From Megaustenia siamemsis (lineage: Eukaryota; Mollusca; Gastropoda; Stylommatophora; Ariophantidae), in NCBI GenBank assembly GCA_032433765.1, contig JAVIAB010000051.1:151019276-151083275 (forward strand): 64,000 nt of DNA. The letters are read 5' to 3'. The notes below the pieces were generated by a model. It did not search any database and had not been told where the DNA came from. It saw only the letters and a program-made list of their open reading frames with translations. Shown here piece by piece: positions 25,781-37,699 of the stretch (within the stretch, counting starts at the first letter, position 1; every line of letters starts with the position of its first letter). The position numbers and the translations under genes are program-made.

Positions 25781-26200
25781 ATAAAAATGTGAAATATTGA
25801 CGAATCTTCAAGTTTTGGGAGATGCAATATTCAAATTTGACCACCAAAATTTGTGCATTTTAAGATAAGTTTCTTTTAATCACTTTAAATGTAAAATAGA
25901 AGAATTATACGTACTTTATAATCATCAAAAGACACAATTGAATAAAACGACTAAAGTATCAATGACAAACAATTGTGTTCCCATTGTTTCATAACGAAAC
26001 AATCTAGCAGTACATCATCCCCATTTCTCTTACAGACCGCTCATTGTTTCTTTGCTTCTTACTTACCACCCATAAGTCTTGTCCCCAGCATAGACTCACA
26101 GTTAACACGATCAGTCAATTCCTGCAAGCGTTCCATGACGAGAGACACCGGTTATCTGTCTCAATCTTGGCCTAACTTTGACAACATCCTCCAGAATCTT
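25781..26200. other. Unassigned sequence
   Basis: No mobile element or exon recognised. The 113-codon frame at 25973-26314 runs into the donor-like array and has no supporting signal. Confidence 0.4.
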
Positions 26201-26202
26201 GT

Positions 26203-26590
26203 TCAGACTTACGTGAACACCAACATTACGTGGTTCGGACTTAACGTGTACAACAATCATACGTGGTTCAGACGGAACGTAAACAACAACCATACGTGGT
26301 TTAGACTTATTTGATGAATAACAGTGAGATCTGTTTTAAAATTACTTGAGTAACAGCGAGATTTGGTACAGACTTACTTGAGTAACATCAAGTTCAGGGA
26401 CAGACTTACTTTAGTAACATCAAGTTCTGGTACAGACTTACTCGAGTAACATCAAGTTCAGGAACAGACTTATTTTTAGCAACATCAAGATCAGGTACAG
26501 ATTTACTTTAGTAAACAGCAAGTTCAGGTACAGACTTACTTCAGTAACATCAAGTTCAGGCACAGACTTACTTGAGTAACAGCTAATCAG
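26203..26590. repeat. 32-bp array of 5' splice-site-like units
   Basis: From 26340 to 26590 about eight units of 32-33 bp contain CAGACTTACTTGAGTAACAT. On the minus strand each reads TTACTCAAGTAAGTCTG, the end of exon 5 plus its donor. GTAAGT is intact at 26372, 26404, 26436, 26534 and 26566. One unit has GTAAAT (26501) and one has lost the GT (about 26469). Looser relatives with ACGTGGTTCAGAC continue down to 26203. Confidence 0.9.
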
Positions 26591-26749
26591 CTCTAGCTCT
26601 CTTATTCTCATGATAGTTCTCTGCTGCTCATGCTTGGCCTTGAGTGCCGTCTGCTTCTCCTCCAGAATCTCATACTCTGTCCTTGACGTGTTCAACTTGA
26701 GTTCGACGGTCATCAGCTCCTCCTTCAGTGTGTTCTCTGACCTGAAGAG
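26572..26749 (-). CDS. Candidate exon 5: coiled-coil segment with repeated donor
   Basis: The segment is 178 bp: 59 codons plus one base, entered in phase 0 and left in phase 1. The acceptor is strong (GTTGTCGTTCTTGCAG before CTCTTCAGG). The product includes ENTLKEELMTVELKL, an N-T-S sequon, EILEEKQTALKAKHE and IRELELIS, a typical coiled coil. The donor GTAAGT lies at 26566-26571. The last bases of the exon and the donor are part of a 32-bp unit repeated about eight times into the intron. Several equally good donors therefore follow, and the true exon end is ambiguous in steps of 32 bp. Confidence 0.6.
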
Positions 26750-26829
26750 CTGCAAGAACGACAACAATGGCAAGTCATCATTACTCGTGCAATTTCGTAT
26801 TGAGAGTAGGACACGATGACCGACTAATT

Positions 26830-26833
<4 letters not shown>

Positions 26834-26867
<34 letters not shown>
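26834..26867. repeat. (CT)n microsatellite
   Basis: About 17 CT steps, 85 bp upstream of the exon 5 acceptor in the sense of transcription. It could act as a pyrimidine tract. Confidence 0.95.
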
Positions 26868-26868
<1 letters not shown>

Positions 26869-27691
26869 GATCAGGACTCAGTCAGAGTAGGATTCCAGAC
26901 TCCCACATGAAGTCAGCTGTCAGGTTAAGTGTGTTGATCGCCCCCACAGACAGAACATCATAATTAGAGTCTGCCAGATCCACTCTGACTGAACACCCGT
27001 TAATACGTTGCACTGTGTTCTGCGCCAGTGGCCCAGTGCATCCGATTTCAGCCAGCATTTTTTCAGGTTTGCTTTCCTTATGTTAACATCGGAGCAGCGG
27101 AAGAATGTGGCTATTAATAAACCAGATGTTTATTTATTATAACTACTGCAGGCATATGCTATTAAATCCGGTTCTAAATAAAGCAAGAGGGGAACGCCAA
27201 ATAGACGAAAACCTGTTCTCTAAACTTTAGATCAAAGTGACCGCGGGGTTGTTTCACTGAAGAGTTAAAAAAAATTGTTGTTTTCTATCACGGTTGAGTT
27301 GTTACTAGATACATCATGGCGACTGCACAGGGCATGCTACATTTATTCTACAGTCCCTTAGAAAACCCTCGACACACTCCACAGAAGGGAAGAATCCGTA
27401 ACGAGAGTTTTAGTTTGAAATTAACATATACGCATATTTGAAAGCATATGATATCTCATTTACTGATGCAAATCAATATTTTGACATAGGGGTCGTATGC
27501 CGATTTGGACGTGGGTGATGGGAGGACTGAAGTCTGGCTGGCGCTATTATGAATAATTTTTTTTGGTAAGTGGAATGAATGGACTTGTTATTCAACTTAA
27601 CAATTATTGAGAGCCTGGCAATTTTTTTGTAACTAATCAAACAAATTGTTTGGAAAGCCTTCAAACTCGTATTAAATCAACAAGACACCAG

Positions 27692-27740
<49 letters not shown>

Positions 27741-27846
27741 GAGAAACAGAGCTTAGAGTAGAAATGCATTGTTCTAATATATTTGAGTAGAATCCAAGAA
27801 TATAGAGTAGAAATGCATTGTTCTAATATATTAGAGTAGTTAAAGT
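26868..27846. other. Mostly unassigned; (GA)n and a faint R1 relic
   Basis: (GA)n at 27696-27736. A weak resemblance to element R1 is seen at 27012-27080 (CATCCGATTTCAGCCAGCAT). An ATTGTTCTAATATATT phrase is duplicated at about 27767 and 27817. Confidence 0.45.
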
Positions 27847-28015
27847 TTGGAAGGCGGCAATAGCAAACTGGTAAGCGCCGACTAGGCGATACAATGAATT
27901 TGGGTTCGAGGACAGCTTAACGCCTGCTAGTAAATTCACTTTAAATAAATGGGTACCTGCATCAATGTCCCAGTGAAATAACTAGCAATTTGTCCTCCAC
28001 TAAAAATAATGTAGT
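27847..28015 (+). mobile_element. SINE-D candidate
   Basis: An A-box-like ATAGCAAACTGGTAAGCG is followed about 45 bp later by a B-box-like GGGTTCGAGGAC. Then come AAATGGGTACC (27947-27957) and a CCCAGTGAAATAAC segment. The spacing and the shared AAATGGGTACC core make it a tRNA-derived SINE related in its centre to SINE-A and SINE-B. Confidence 0.6.
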
Positions 28016-29914
28016 CTATTACCATGAAATAACAGTTGACGCCAATAAGACATTTGTCTCGTTATGGGACAATGCGTTTCATCGTCTGGTGTATCAGTAG
28101 AGCGACCATGAACTTGATTTCCTTCACAGAAAATGGCCTGGCATGTTGAAATAAATTCCCTTTCTTTAGGTTGGGAGTCTTGGGAGTAAGATAGTAACGC
28201 CCTTAATGTTATCCTTTCCCGTCATTGCATCGCCGTATAGCTCCTTGATTGTAACTAAAACTTGAGGAGTTAGGCAAGTCCTTTGAAACAAACTTATCAC
28301 GGCTGTTTGAAATAGCCGACTTGTTCACATGGCTGTTTGAAATAGCCGACTTGTTCATCGTCAAATAAGCATACAGAACTGTATGGCAGGAATATTTTGT
28401 TGTAACAAAGACTTTCTATTCAAAAAATATTTAAATTAGGTGTAAACATATGGCTGAAGAGATCTGGGGAAATAGGGGCTGATAATAAATGTCTTTCTTA
28501 AATAGAAGGCAATGAATGGACAAACTTATAGCCGTCGTCAGTTAAGTCGGCGGAACCTGAAGGGTATTCGATTTGATAAGGAATACACGATTGGTGCGAA
28601 TTAAATGGTTGAGCAAACACGAGCAAAAGTTCATTCTATTAATTTCCTTCAACCGCAGCTTTGGTAAATAGATTAGGTTATTTAATAAAAACACGAGATC
28701 GATTACTTTGTGAAGGAACGAAACACGCATTGCATCTACAAGTATCACAATAAAGTGCTTAACATTCACTGACAGATGTTTCTGTTAATATAATTTACCA
28801 CAGATAGTCTGGGAGAAAATAATACAAAAATAGTCAGTCGAACTCTACTGTAAGAGTTAATCTTGACTTCAACAAGCTCAAAAACACCTTCTTCGCAACT
28901 CTATTAAACAAAAAATAGAAAATGAGTGTTTTTGTGTCTGTGTTTGCTACGATGGCGACTGCAGCTGCCTTTCTTTGTTTGCATATTCGATGAAACGTTA
29001 ATTCTGATGATTACACTGGCATGGGTGGTTGAGCAATTATGGATTTTCATTCGTTTGCAGTGATACCGGAACCTTCGGCTAACTATAACTATAACATGCA
29101 CAGTTCTGTATTCAATATTTTAAATTGGAGAGCTGAATGGAGTTTTCAGCAAAAAAAGTGTTTCATGCATATTTTTGGCAATGAAAGTACAACAACTGTA
29201 TGAGAAAACTAAGAAAAATAAATAAGTTAGAAAAAATACAAACTAAATTTGCATTTGAAAGTTCGTAAATGGAAAAGCAACGCTCCCTTATGTCCACCGT
29301 TTATGTTGTGATAGTGAGCAGAGTAAACAGAACACAAAGGCAGATCGTAACTATTTCAGTACGGAACCTGCTTTTTATCAACACAACAGAAGATATTTCA
29401 GGGACAAAACTGTTCATTTAAAAAAAAAATCAATCTACTTGTTTATATTTACCTAACACATAACATATTATATATGGATTTCTTGATAATGGAACAAGGA
29501 ATTATATTTAACTAATACACAGATGATACAAGACATGTTAAAGGAATATGAATTTAATGACAGTTTACGCTAATCAAATTGAGAGTGATGCACTCGTGAA
29601 ATCGGCATGACGCACAGTGCGTCGAAACGTACGGAAGGAGTTAATATTTTCTCAAAGTTCTATAACCTATCATGGCCATTTTCATTCATTGCTTCAGTTA
29701 AAGATACGAGAAAGATATTCACCTCCATAAGAAGGTTGACTTACTTGCCTGATTGGATGTTTATTACAACTGAACAAGATTACAGGAAGCTACAACACTC
29801 TACACTTGTGAAGTCCAATTACATAACTACAGATCAGCGATTTTCAAATGGACTTCCAGACAAATAGGGGATGTACAGACATACGATTCACCCTAGAACA
29901 ATGAAAAAAATATC
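28016..29914. other. Unique, AT-rich sequence
   Basis: No repeat array or LINE is seen. A local duplication (GGCTGTTTGAAATAGCCGAC) occurs at 28302 and 28330. An 86-codon plus-strand frame (29607-29867) has no recognisable domain and lacks splice or start support. Confidence 0.45.
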
Positions 29915-30170
29915 ATCACCATCATCATGTGCCGTACCTGTTGGCGTTGGCGATCATGCCTTTCCACAATCTTCTATCTACAGTGCATCGTATCAGTTCT
30001 GTTGTTGACTGTTTTCATTCCATGACACCAAGCTATCCAGTATTTTCTCTCTTTGTCGTCCACGATCTCTCTTTCCTTTTATTTTGCCAGTTGTAACCAA
30101 GTATTCCAACTTTCCTCTTCTCATGATGTGCCCGAAAAATGTTGATTGTTTCTTTCTGATGTTTTTTAAG
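29915..30170 (-). pseudogene. LINE-c 3' end
   Basis: The minus strand matches 4985-5230: CATGATCGCC, GGAATACTTGGTTACAAC, GAAAGAGAGATCGTGGACGA. Its tail is (TGATGG)-like (ATCATCACCATCATCATG on the plus strand). It is broken by frameshifts. Confidence 0.85.
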
Positions 30171-30296
30171 AGCTAAGACATCAGAACGCAATAAACGTCT
30201 ATACGTAGCTTTCATATACGAGAAAAGCATTTGACAGATTTAACATAGAACAATAATGAGAAATTGTTCTTCTTGATAGGATCGTCATAACTGCAC

Positions 30297-30830
30297 AGCA
30301 ACCGCATCCATAGGTGCTCCTACTCACGAATCCATAGTTGCTCGTACTCATGAATCTATAGTTGCTCCTACTCAAGAATATACAGTTACTCCCACTCACG
30401 AATCCATACATAGGTCCTCCTACACACATATCTAAGCGTGGTCCCACTCATGTATCCATAGGTGCTTCCACTCACGAATCCATAGGTCCTCCTACTCACG
30501 AATCCATACGCGCTCCTACACACATATGTGTATATGGATACGTGGTCCCACTCATGTATTCAAAGGTGCTCCCACTCACGAATCCATAGGTCCTCCTACA
30601 CATATATATATATATGTGATCCCACTCATGTATCCATTGGTGCTCCTACTCACGAATCCATAGGTCCTCCCACTCATGTATCCATAGGTGCTTCCACTCA
30701 CGAATCCATAGGTCCTCCTACACACATATCTATACGTGGTCCCACTCATGTATCCATAGGTGCTCCTACTCACGAATCCATAGGTCCTCCCACTCATGTA
30801 TCCATAGGTGCTTCCACTCACGAATCTCCA
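30297..30830. repeat. 24-bp tandem array
   Basis: About 21 units alternating CCACTCATGTATCCATAGGT and CTACTCACGAATCCATAGGT with GCTC or CCTC spacers. A multiple of three keeps a plus-strand frame open with an eight-residue period; it is not considered coding. Confidence 0.93.
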
Positions 30831-30934
30831 GAAAATTTGAGGAGAATCCTGACCTACATGCACGAACTTCTCCCCCAGCATGTCCTGAAATCAACTGTAT
30901 TGGTAGATTTTTGTTAACAAATTTTGCCCAGGAA

Positions 30935-31210
30935 GCGGCCAAAAGTTAAGGCCTACTCTTTTCGATCGTAACTGCCAATGATTCTTTAACGTTCATGAGT
31001 GCACAAGCAACTTCCTGTTTATTGCCGTTAGCCGAGAGGGACAGACATCGGATCTCACTGCACAGAAATAATCGGGGACGGGGAACGCCACGGTGAAAAC
31101 ATAATTAATGTTTCCTTCTTTTGAGAAGAACACCACCACCTACGGTGGGCTTTGAATCCGGGTCCTTCCTGTCCAGAGACCGACGACGTACCTCTAGATT
31201 AGCCAGCGCC
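30935..31210 (-). mobile_element. SINE-E candidate
   Basis: On the minus strand, CGCTGGCTAATCTAGAGGTA (A-box-like) is followed about 50 bp later by CCGGATTCAAAGCCC (B-box-like). A body then runs to about 30935. The first 26 bases of this head are the unit of the adjoining array. Confidence 0.5.
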
Positions 31211-32175
31211 GACGTACCTCTAGATTAACCAGCGTCGACGTACCTCTAGATTAACCAGCGCCGACGTACCTCTAAATTACCCAGAGTCGACATACCTCTA
31301 GATGACCCAGCGTCGACGTACCTCAAGATTATTCAGCGTCGACGTACCTCTAGATGACCCAGCGTCGACGTACCTCAAGATTATTCAGCGTCGACGTACC
31401 TCTAGATGACCCAGCGTCGACGTACCTCTAGATTAACCAGCGCCGACGTACCTCTAGATTAACCAGCGCCGACGTACCTCTAAATTACCCAGAGTCGACA
31501 TACCTCTAGATGACCCAGCGTCGACGTACCTCAAGATTATTCAGCGTCGACGTACCTCAAGATTATTCAGCGCCGACGTACCTCTAAATTACCCAGCGTC
31601 GACGTACCTCTAGATGACCCAGCGTCGACGTACCTCAAGATTATTCAGTGTCGACGTACCTCAAGATTATTCAGCGCCGACGTACCTCTAGATGACCCAG
31701 CGCCGACGTACCTTTAGATTACCCAGCGCCGACATACCTTTAGATTATTCAGCGCCAAAGTACCTTTAGATTACCCAGCGCCGACGTACCTCTAGATTAC
31801 CCAGCGTCGACGTACCTTTAGATCAACCAGCGTCGACGTACCTTTAGATTACCCAGCGCCGTCGTACCTCTAGATTACCCAGCGCCGACGTAACTTTAGA
31901 TTACCCAGCGTCGACGTACCTCAAGATTACCCAGCGCCGACGTACCTCAAGATTACCCAGCGTCAACGTACCTCAAGATTACCCAGCGTCGACGTACCTC
32001 TAGATTACCCAGCGTCGACGTACCTCTAGATTACCCAGCGTCAACGTACCTCTAGATTACCCAGCGGCGACGTACCTCAAGATTACCCAGCGTCAACGTA
32101 CCTCTAGATTACCCAGCGTCGACGTACCTCTAGATTACCCAGCGCCGACGTACCTCTAGATTACCCAGAGTCCAT
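31165..32175. repeat. 26-bp array built from a SINE head
   Basis: About 39 units of CGACGTACCTCTAGATTACC plus CAGCGT, with AAGATTATTC and TAGATGACCC variants. On the minus strand each unit reads CTGGGTAATCTAGAGGTACG, the A-box part of the adjacent SINE-E. A variant block near 31240 recurs near 31450. Confidence 0.93.
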
Positions 32176-32249
32176 AACTGGAGATACCAACAAGACAAGG
32201 AGTATGCCAAAATATAATTAACTGATATCAAAGTTGTACATTGAGTGCA

Positions 32250-32757
32250 GTTTTGCAGTTAGAGTAGCAGCAGTTTCACAATTAGAATTGAAAAAGTTTC
32301 AAAATTAGAGTTACAGCAGTTTCACAATCAGAGCAACAACAGTTTTACAATCATTGTAACAACAGTTTCACAATCAGAGTAACAACAGTTTCACAGCATT
32401 GTAAAAACAGAGTCACAGCCATTGTAACAACAGTTTCTGGTTATAGTAACAACACTTTCACAGTCATTGTAACAACAGTTTTACAGTCATTGTAACAACA
32501 GTTTCGCAGTCAGAGTAACAACAGTTTCACAGTCATCGTAACAACAGTTTCACAGTCATTGTAACAACAGTTTCACAGTCATTGTAACAACAGAACCACA
32601 TTCATAGTAAGAACAGTTTTACACTAATAGTCACAACAGAGTCACAGTCAGAGTACCTGCAGTTTCACAGTCATTGTAACAACAGTTTCACAGTCATTGT
32701 AACAACAGTTTCACAGTCATTGTAACAACGGTTTTGCAGTCAGTGTAACAGCAGGTT
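32250..32757. repeat. 23-bp tandem array
   Basis: About 21 units of GTTTCACAGTCATTGTAACA plus ACA. The left end (32250-32340) is diverged. Confidence 0.93.
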
Positions 32758-32892
32758 ACACAATTCACATGGAAACCAGAACATTACTAGGGAGAGAAGA
32801 ATAATTATCAAATATAATACACATTAAGCACTATGCGGGGCAGCGCGTTCAAAGCTGCAGTAATTAAGCTGAAACAGGCCAACCGCTTACTG

Positions 32893-33105
32893 TTTATTCA
32901 CTACATGGACTATAGCAATAAATTAACCAACTCATTGGATAGAGAGTAAAAAATAACCTACATTTATTCACTACATGGACTATAGCAATAAATTAACCAA
33001 CTCATTGGATAGAGAGTAAAAAATAACCTACATTTATTCACTACATGGTCTATAGCAATAAATTAACCAACTCATTGGATAGAGAGTACAAAATAACGAA
33101 CTTCT
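32893..33105. repeat. 70-bp tandem array, three copies
   Basis: Units start at 32893, 32963 and 33033 with TTTATTCACTACATGGACTA. They are nearly identical; the third ends in TAACGAACTT. Confidence 0.96.
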
Positions 33106-33109
33106 ATTC

Positions 33110-33445
33110 ACATATAATCAGGCACTAATAAAGGGGGGATTGATTTGTCTCGAGGAAAGACGCCGGTCTCGAGACAGAGAAGTTGTGGGTTCAAATCCCG
33201 GCTGTACCAGTTGGGATTTTTATTTATGATTTCTCTCTGCGTCAACCACCCCATGGTCTCAGCAGCAAGGCCCGGCCTGACATGAATATTACACATTTTA
33301 TGAAAAAATATGAGTACCTCCGAAGACGGAGTTATCTTCCTGTGCTGCGAGGGACCCATGTGAACACAGCTGCCAGGGAAACACGGATTAACACGAAAAA
33401 TTCAATCCCTAGTCTCTAGGGACTTCGTCAGAGGTCAAAGCTGAC
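33110..33445 (+). mobile_element. SINE-C, full length
   Basis: The head contains GGTCTCGAGACAGAGAAG and a B box GGGTTCAAATCCC. The middle contains TTTATTTATGATTTCTCTCT. The 3' part contains GAGTACCTCCGAAGACGG and the end CTAGTCTCTAGGGACTTCGT. Other copies are at 38137-39786 (split) and 63085; a 3' fragment is at 4676. Confidence 0.85.
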
Positions 33446-33599
33446 GAACGAAAAAAAAGTAGAAGACCTACAATAACACAGATTTAGTAGCACAAGCACC
33501 CAAAACAACATAAAACATCAAAATCAACAGAAGTAATGAACAACGCAAAAGAAAAGCAGAACACCAACATAACGATAGAAGATACACAGTTGAAGCATT

Positions 33600-34178
33600 T
33601 GGAAGAAATCAAACACATAGAAACAAACACTATTGGTATTATCATTGTTAAAGGATAAAGTATGCATGGGCGATAGAAGATATAAACACTGGACAGTTCA
33701 AGATTGTCGCAATGAGGAGACAGTCAATGACTGATTTATCCCACAAATGAACTCATCTTCTCAATATTCCTGTATGGTGCAGAAACATGGACATTAGACA
33801 AGAAAACAGGACATAAAATTGTAGCCTTTCAAATGTGGATTTATAGAAGAATAGGTAGAAATGTATGGAAAGAAAAGAAAACTAATGATGAAGTTTTAAA
33901 ACAAATAAAAATGAAAAGTGAACTACTAAACACAATTAGAACAAGACACATGACATTGTTGGGGCATTTTAAAAGACACAACAGCCTACTAAAAGTAATA
34001 TTGGAAGGGAAAATACAAGGTAAAAGAGGCAGAGGCAGACCAAGACTAACATTGACGAGTAACATTAAAAGATGGACAAGTCAGCCTATGACAATCTGCA
34101 CCATCAAAGCAGGAGACAGAGTGTAATGGCATTCCATGATATCCAAACTTCAATGTGGAGATGGTACTCAATGATGAA
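33600..34178 (+). pseudogene. LINE-d 3' end
   Basis: It encodes, with breaks, an LYGAETWTLDKKT-like block, MWIYRRIGRN, and a 97-codon intact C-terminal frame at 33833-34126 with LLGHFKRHNSLLKVI and GKRGRGRPRLT. It ends in a TGATGAATGATGA tail at about 34175. It is inserted just downstream of exon 4 in the sense of the gene. Confidence 0.88.
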
Positions 34179-34256
34179 TGATGAACTCATATTTGATTTC
34201 AGGGACCAAAACACAGGCACCGTCAAAATAACAACATAAAATGTGAAATGACTCAC

Positions 34257-34391
34257 CCTCACGATAGTGTCTTGCTGCCCAATGGACTTTGTTTCACATT
34301 CTGAGGCCTTCTGTGTTGAGACATCCAGTCTATAAATGCGATCCTTCAGTTGGTTCTTCAAGACTGCTCGCTCTCTCTTTAACAGTGTAAT
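34257..34391 (-). CDS. Candidate exon 4: coiled-coil segment
   Basis: Forty-five codons, 135 bp, phase 0 at both ends, the same length and phase as exon 2. The acceptor is GTCTCCAG before ATTACACTG. The donor is GTGAGT at 34251-34256, close to consensus. The product is rich in charged residues with regular leucines: it starts ITLLKRERAV and includes LKNQLKDRIY and later QQDTIVR. It has no sequon and one cysteine. A 44-bp array starts about 80 bp upstream of the acceptor. A LINE relic ends about 80 bp downstream. Confidence 0.6.
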
Positions 34392-34470
34392 CTGGAGACG
34401 TTCAATTTGTCATCTTCAGCGAGAGATATTCTCAATAATTAGTTTGAAAACTGTTGAAATGACTTGTAAA

Positions 34471-35165
34471 CAATGTAAAGTTCCTTTAGAGAACTGCTCA
34501 AATACTTTATCTTCAGCTAAAAAATCTCCTTTAGAGAACTGCTCAAATACATTATCTTCAGTTAAAAATCTCCTTTAGAGAACTGCTCAAATACTTTATC
34601 TTCAGCTAAAAATCTCCTTTAGAGAACTGCTCAAATACTTTATCTTTAGCTAAAAATCTCCTTTAGAGAACTGCTCAAATACTTTATCTTCAGCTAAAAA
34701 TATCCTTTAGAGAACTGCTCAAATACTTTATCTTCAGCTAAAAAATCTCCTTTAGAGAACTGCTCAAATACTTTATCTTCAGCTAAAAATCTCCTTTAGA
34801 GAACTGCTCAAATACTTTATCTTTAGCTAAAAATCTCCTTTAGAGAACTGCTCAAATACTTTATCTTCAGCTAAAAATCTCCTTTAGAAAACTGCTCAAA
34901 TACTTTATCTTCAGCTAAAAATCTCCTTTAGAGAACTGCTCAAATACTTTATCTTCTGCTAAAATCTCCCTTAGAGAACTGCTCAAATACATTATCTTCA
35001 GCTAAAAATCTCCTTTAGAGAACTGCTCAAGTACTTTATCATCAGCTAAAAATCTCCTTTAGAGAACTGCTCAAATACTTTATCTTCAGCTAAAAATCTT
35101 CTTTAGAGAACTGATAAAAATACTTTATCTTCAGTTAAAAATCTCATTTAGAGATCTACTAGTAT
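34471..35165. repeat. 44-bp tandem array
   Basis: About 16 units of TCCTTTAGAGAACTGCTCAA plus ATACTTTATCTTCAGCTAAA plus AATC. The array starts about 80 bp upstream of the exon 4 acceptor. Confidence 0.95.
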
Positions 35166-35514
35166 ACTTTGTCATCAACTGGACATTTCATTTTTATAAA
35201 ATGCTCAGATTTTATTTTTTTAAAGATACATTTAAAAAAATACTTTCTCAACGATCGGTCAAAATGAACGACTTGAATATTTTTTTTCCCAGGAAACTGT
35301 TCAATTTCTTGGAAATGGACTAGAGCAGTCACTGTAGCCAAATTGTTAATGTCCTATTCTGCCAGTCAGGGAAGCTCTGGATGAAATTCCTTAATGTAAG
35401 CGGACACGGTATTCACGGTTCACCTAGCTCCTAAAATATTATAAAAAAACGTTTGTCTTATAGAAATTATGGCAGAATGTCGTGATCTTGACCACATTAC
35501 TTATAAAAGTGCCA
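35166..35514. other. Unassigned sequence
   Basis: AT-rich, no feature recognised. Confidence 0.4.
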
Positions 35515-35848
<334 letters not shown>

Positions 35849-36310
35849 TGACCTTTCGAGCCGTAGCCGGCCCATAGGGCATAGACCAAGATACTCTTTC
35901 TTTTATCCAAATTTTGTTCTAGCAGTTTTCAATTCTTTTAAAGATATTTTATTAGATCTCGCCATTTGTCTCTGTTCTGTGCAAGCAACTCTATCTCATT
36001 GAGGGAGCCGATTCCTGCTGCTCTTGCCTCTCTGATCAATATTCTTCTCAGTGTCTCTCTGGGTCGACCTCTTTTCCTCTTACCTGTTGTTTCCCACATG
36101 AGGGATCGCTTTGTTATTCGGTTATTATATCTCCTCATCACATGTCCAACATATGACGATCGTCTTTTCTTGATTACTGAAGATATTAGTGGTTGATTGG
36201 TGATTTCTCTAATTCCCTTGTTTGTTTTGAATTCGTTCCATATACCAAGTATTTTCCTTAGACATTTATTTTCGAATGCGTTCAACTTGAAAAGTGTCAA
36301 TGGTCGGTGT
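35849..36310 (-). pseudogene. LINE-e 3' end, C-terminus intact
   Basis: A long minus-strand frame (35938-36636) contains a good LINE C-terminus: ENKCLRKILGIWNE, IKKRRSSYVGHVMRRYN, GKRKRGRPRETLRR, then LAQNRDKWRDLIKYL at the end. The reverse transcriptase core is missing. The frame upstream of about 36310 is not LINE-like. Confidence 0.85.
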
Positions 36311-36399
36311 AAAAATAGGAGCACAAACACCATATTGTCCATAATCCATAAGACGTGATAAGCTGCTCTTGCTGTTTTTGTTTTTGTTTTTTTTGTATA

Positions 36400-36401
<2 letters not shown>

Positions 36402-36446
<45 letters not shown>

Positions 36447-36448
36447 GG
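36402..36448. repeat. (AT)n-(AG)n microsatellite
   Basis: AT steps then AG steps. Confidence 0.95.
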
Positions 36449-36461
36449 TGAGAGAGAGACC

Positions 36462-36560
36462 AGGGGTAGACAACAAATGACCTGCGGGCCAGAACCAACC
36501 CGCTAGGAATTTTTACCGGCATGCCAATGTAATTAATAATTACTTTACAGTCCGGCAGCT
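36462..36560. mobile_element. Possible hAT transposon end
   Basis: CCAGGGGTAGACAAC followed by GACCTGCGGGCCAG resembles the CAGGGGT...GCGGCCCGC termini common in hAT elements. The other end was not found, so this is only a possibility. Confidence 0.25.
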
Positions 36561-37048
36561 GAGTAGAAACCAAAATAAAGCTACAAAGTAAAACACACAA
36601 GTTCTGTAAGCATAACATGTTTCCAATTAAAACCAATTCTCCTCATGAAAAATATTCATTATATTCCCATTAAACGCCAAGAAACTTGGGGGTGTCATTG
36701 TTTGGTAGTATTTACGTTTATAAATATGTTTATTTTCCAAAATGTGGTGGACTAAATCGAAAGCAAGAAATCTGTTATTGCGCAAGCATTTCTTTCCTTC
36801 TTCTTCTTCTTACTTCTACTTCTTTTTCTTCGTCATCTTTAACTTTAACTTTCACTTCCGCTGCTCCTTCTACCACTACTTCTTATTCTGTCTCTACTTC
36901 TTTTACTTCTACTTCCACTACATCTTCTTGTTTTTCTACGTCTACTTCCACTTATTTTTCTTTCTTTTTTTTCTACGTTTTTTTCCCAACTTCTACTCCT
37001 TCTTTATCTTAGCTATCACCTGTGAGGTGGTGTGAGTACGATGTGCCG
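36561..37048. other. Unassigned, with CT-rich tract
   Basis: 36790-37010 is low-complexity TTCTTCTACTTC-like sequence. It produces serine/threonine- or phenylalanine-rich open frames that are not genes. Confidence 0.6.
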
Positions 37049-37200
37049 CTAGTTTACTGCAGAGCGGCGATGCCTGGACATTTCGACCCGACACATCCGT
37101 CTTCGGCATGAGTAGATTTTGCCGGCAACGGCCATCTGGTCCAGAGGCGGACTTTTTACCTCTAGAACACCCAGCCCCTTACATCACACACCGCACAACA
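37049..37200 (+). mobile_element. Element R1-related fragment
   Basis: TTTCGACCCGACACATCCGT and CTTCGGCATGA match the centre of R1 (3899-3930 and 39950-39985). The downstream part differs. Confidence 0.45.
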
Positions 37201-37516
37201 CAGTTAGAAAACGTCACCAGGTTTGGGTTGACTTGTTTAGGAAGTTCAAGCTCAGTCCTTTCATTAAATCGGTACACCATTTATTTTTAATTTCTTCTTA
37301 ATCTTTTCTTCCTTTCTTTCTCAACTTTCTTTCTTTCTTTTATCTAGCTGCTGATGCCTTTAAGCGTCACAGAGAAAGGAGGTTGTTGTCTGAATACTAT
37401 TGTGTCTCTAGATATTTGCCCGCTTCCTGTTTGATTCTCTTTTTTCATCAATGGAACGTCTTTTTTGGCGTATCTGGATGCCGTTAAAAAGGAATGTTTC
37501 TGTCTTTGCATATGTC

Positions 37517-37695
37517 TTTTAAAATTGAGGAACGAAGAGGTAGAGGGAAGCAAAGAGAAAAAATAACAGACAGCTTAAGAGAATGGCTTGACAGAAGGTC
37601 AACAACAGAAATAATAAATAGCTGCCGAGATCGAAATTTGTGGAGAGACATGATCACCTACGCCAGTAGGCACGGTACTTGATGATGATGATGAT
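37517..37695 (+). pseudogene. LINE-a 3' end
   Basis: Matches 49840-50006: an intact 62-codon tail with RRGRGKQREKITDSLREWL, DRRSTTEIINSCRDR and a W-R-D-M-ITYASR end, then a (TGA)5 tail. It is strongly 5' truncated. Confidence 0.88.
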
Positions 37696-37699
37696 ATGT

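Noticed and set aside
29607..29867. 86-codon plus-strand frame as a small gene
   Set aside because: No recognisable domain, no splice signals that fit, and a length expected by chance in this composition.
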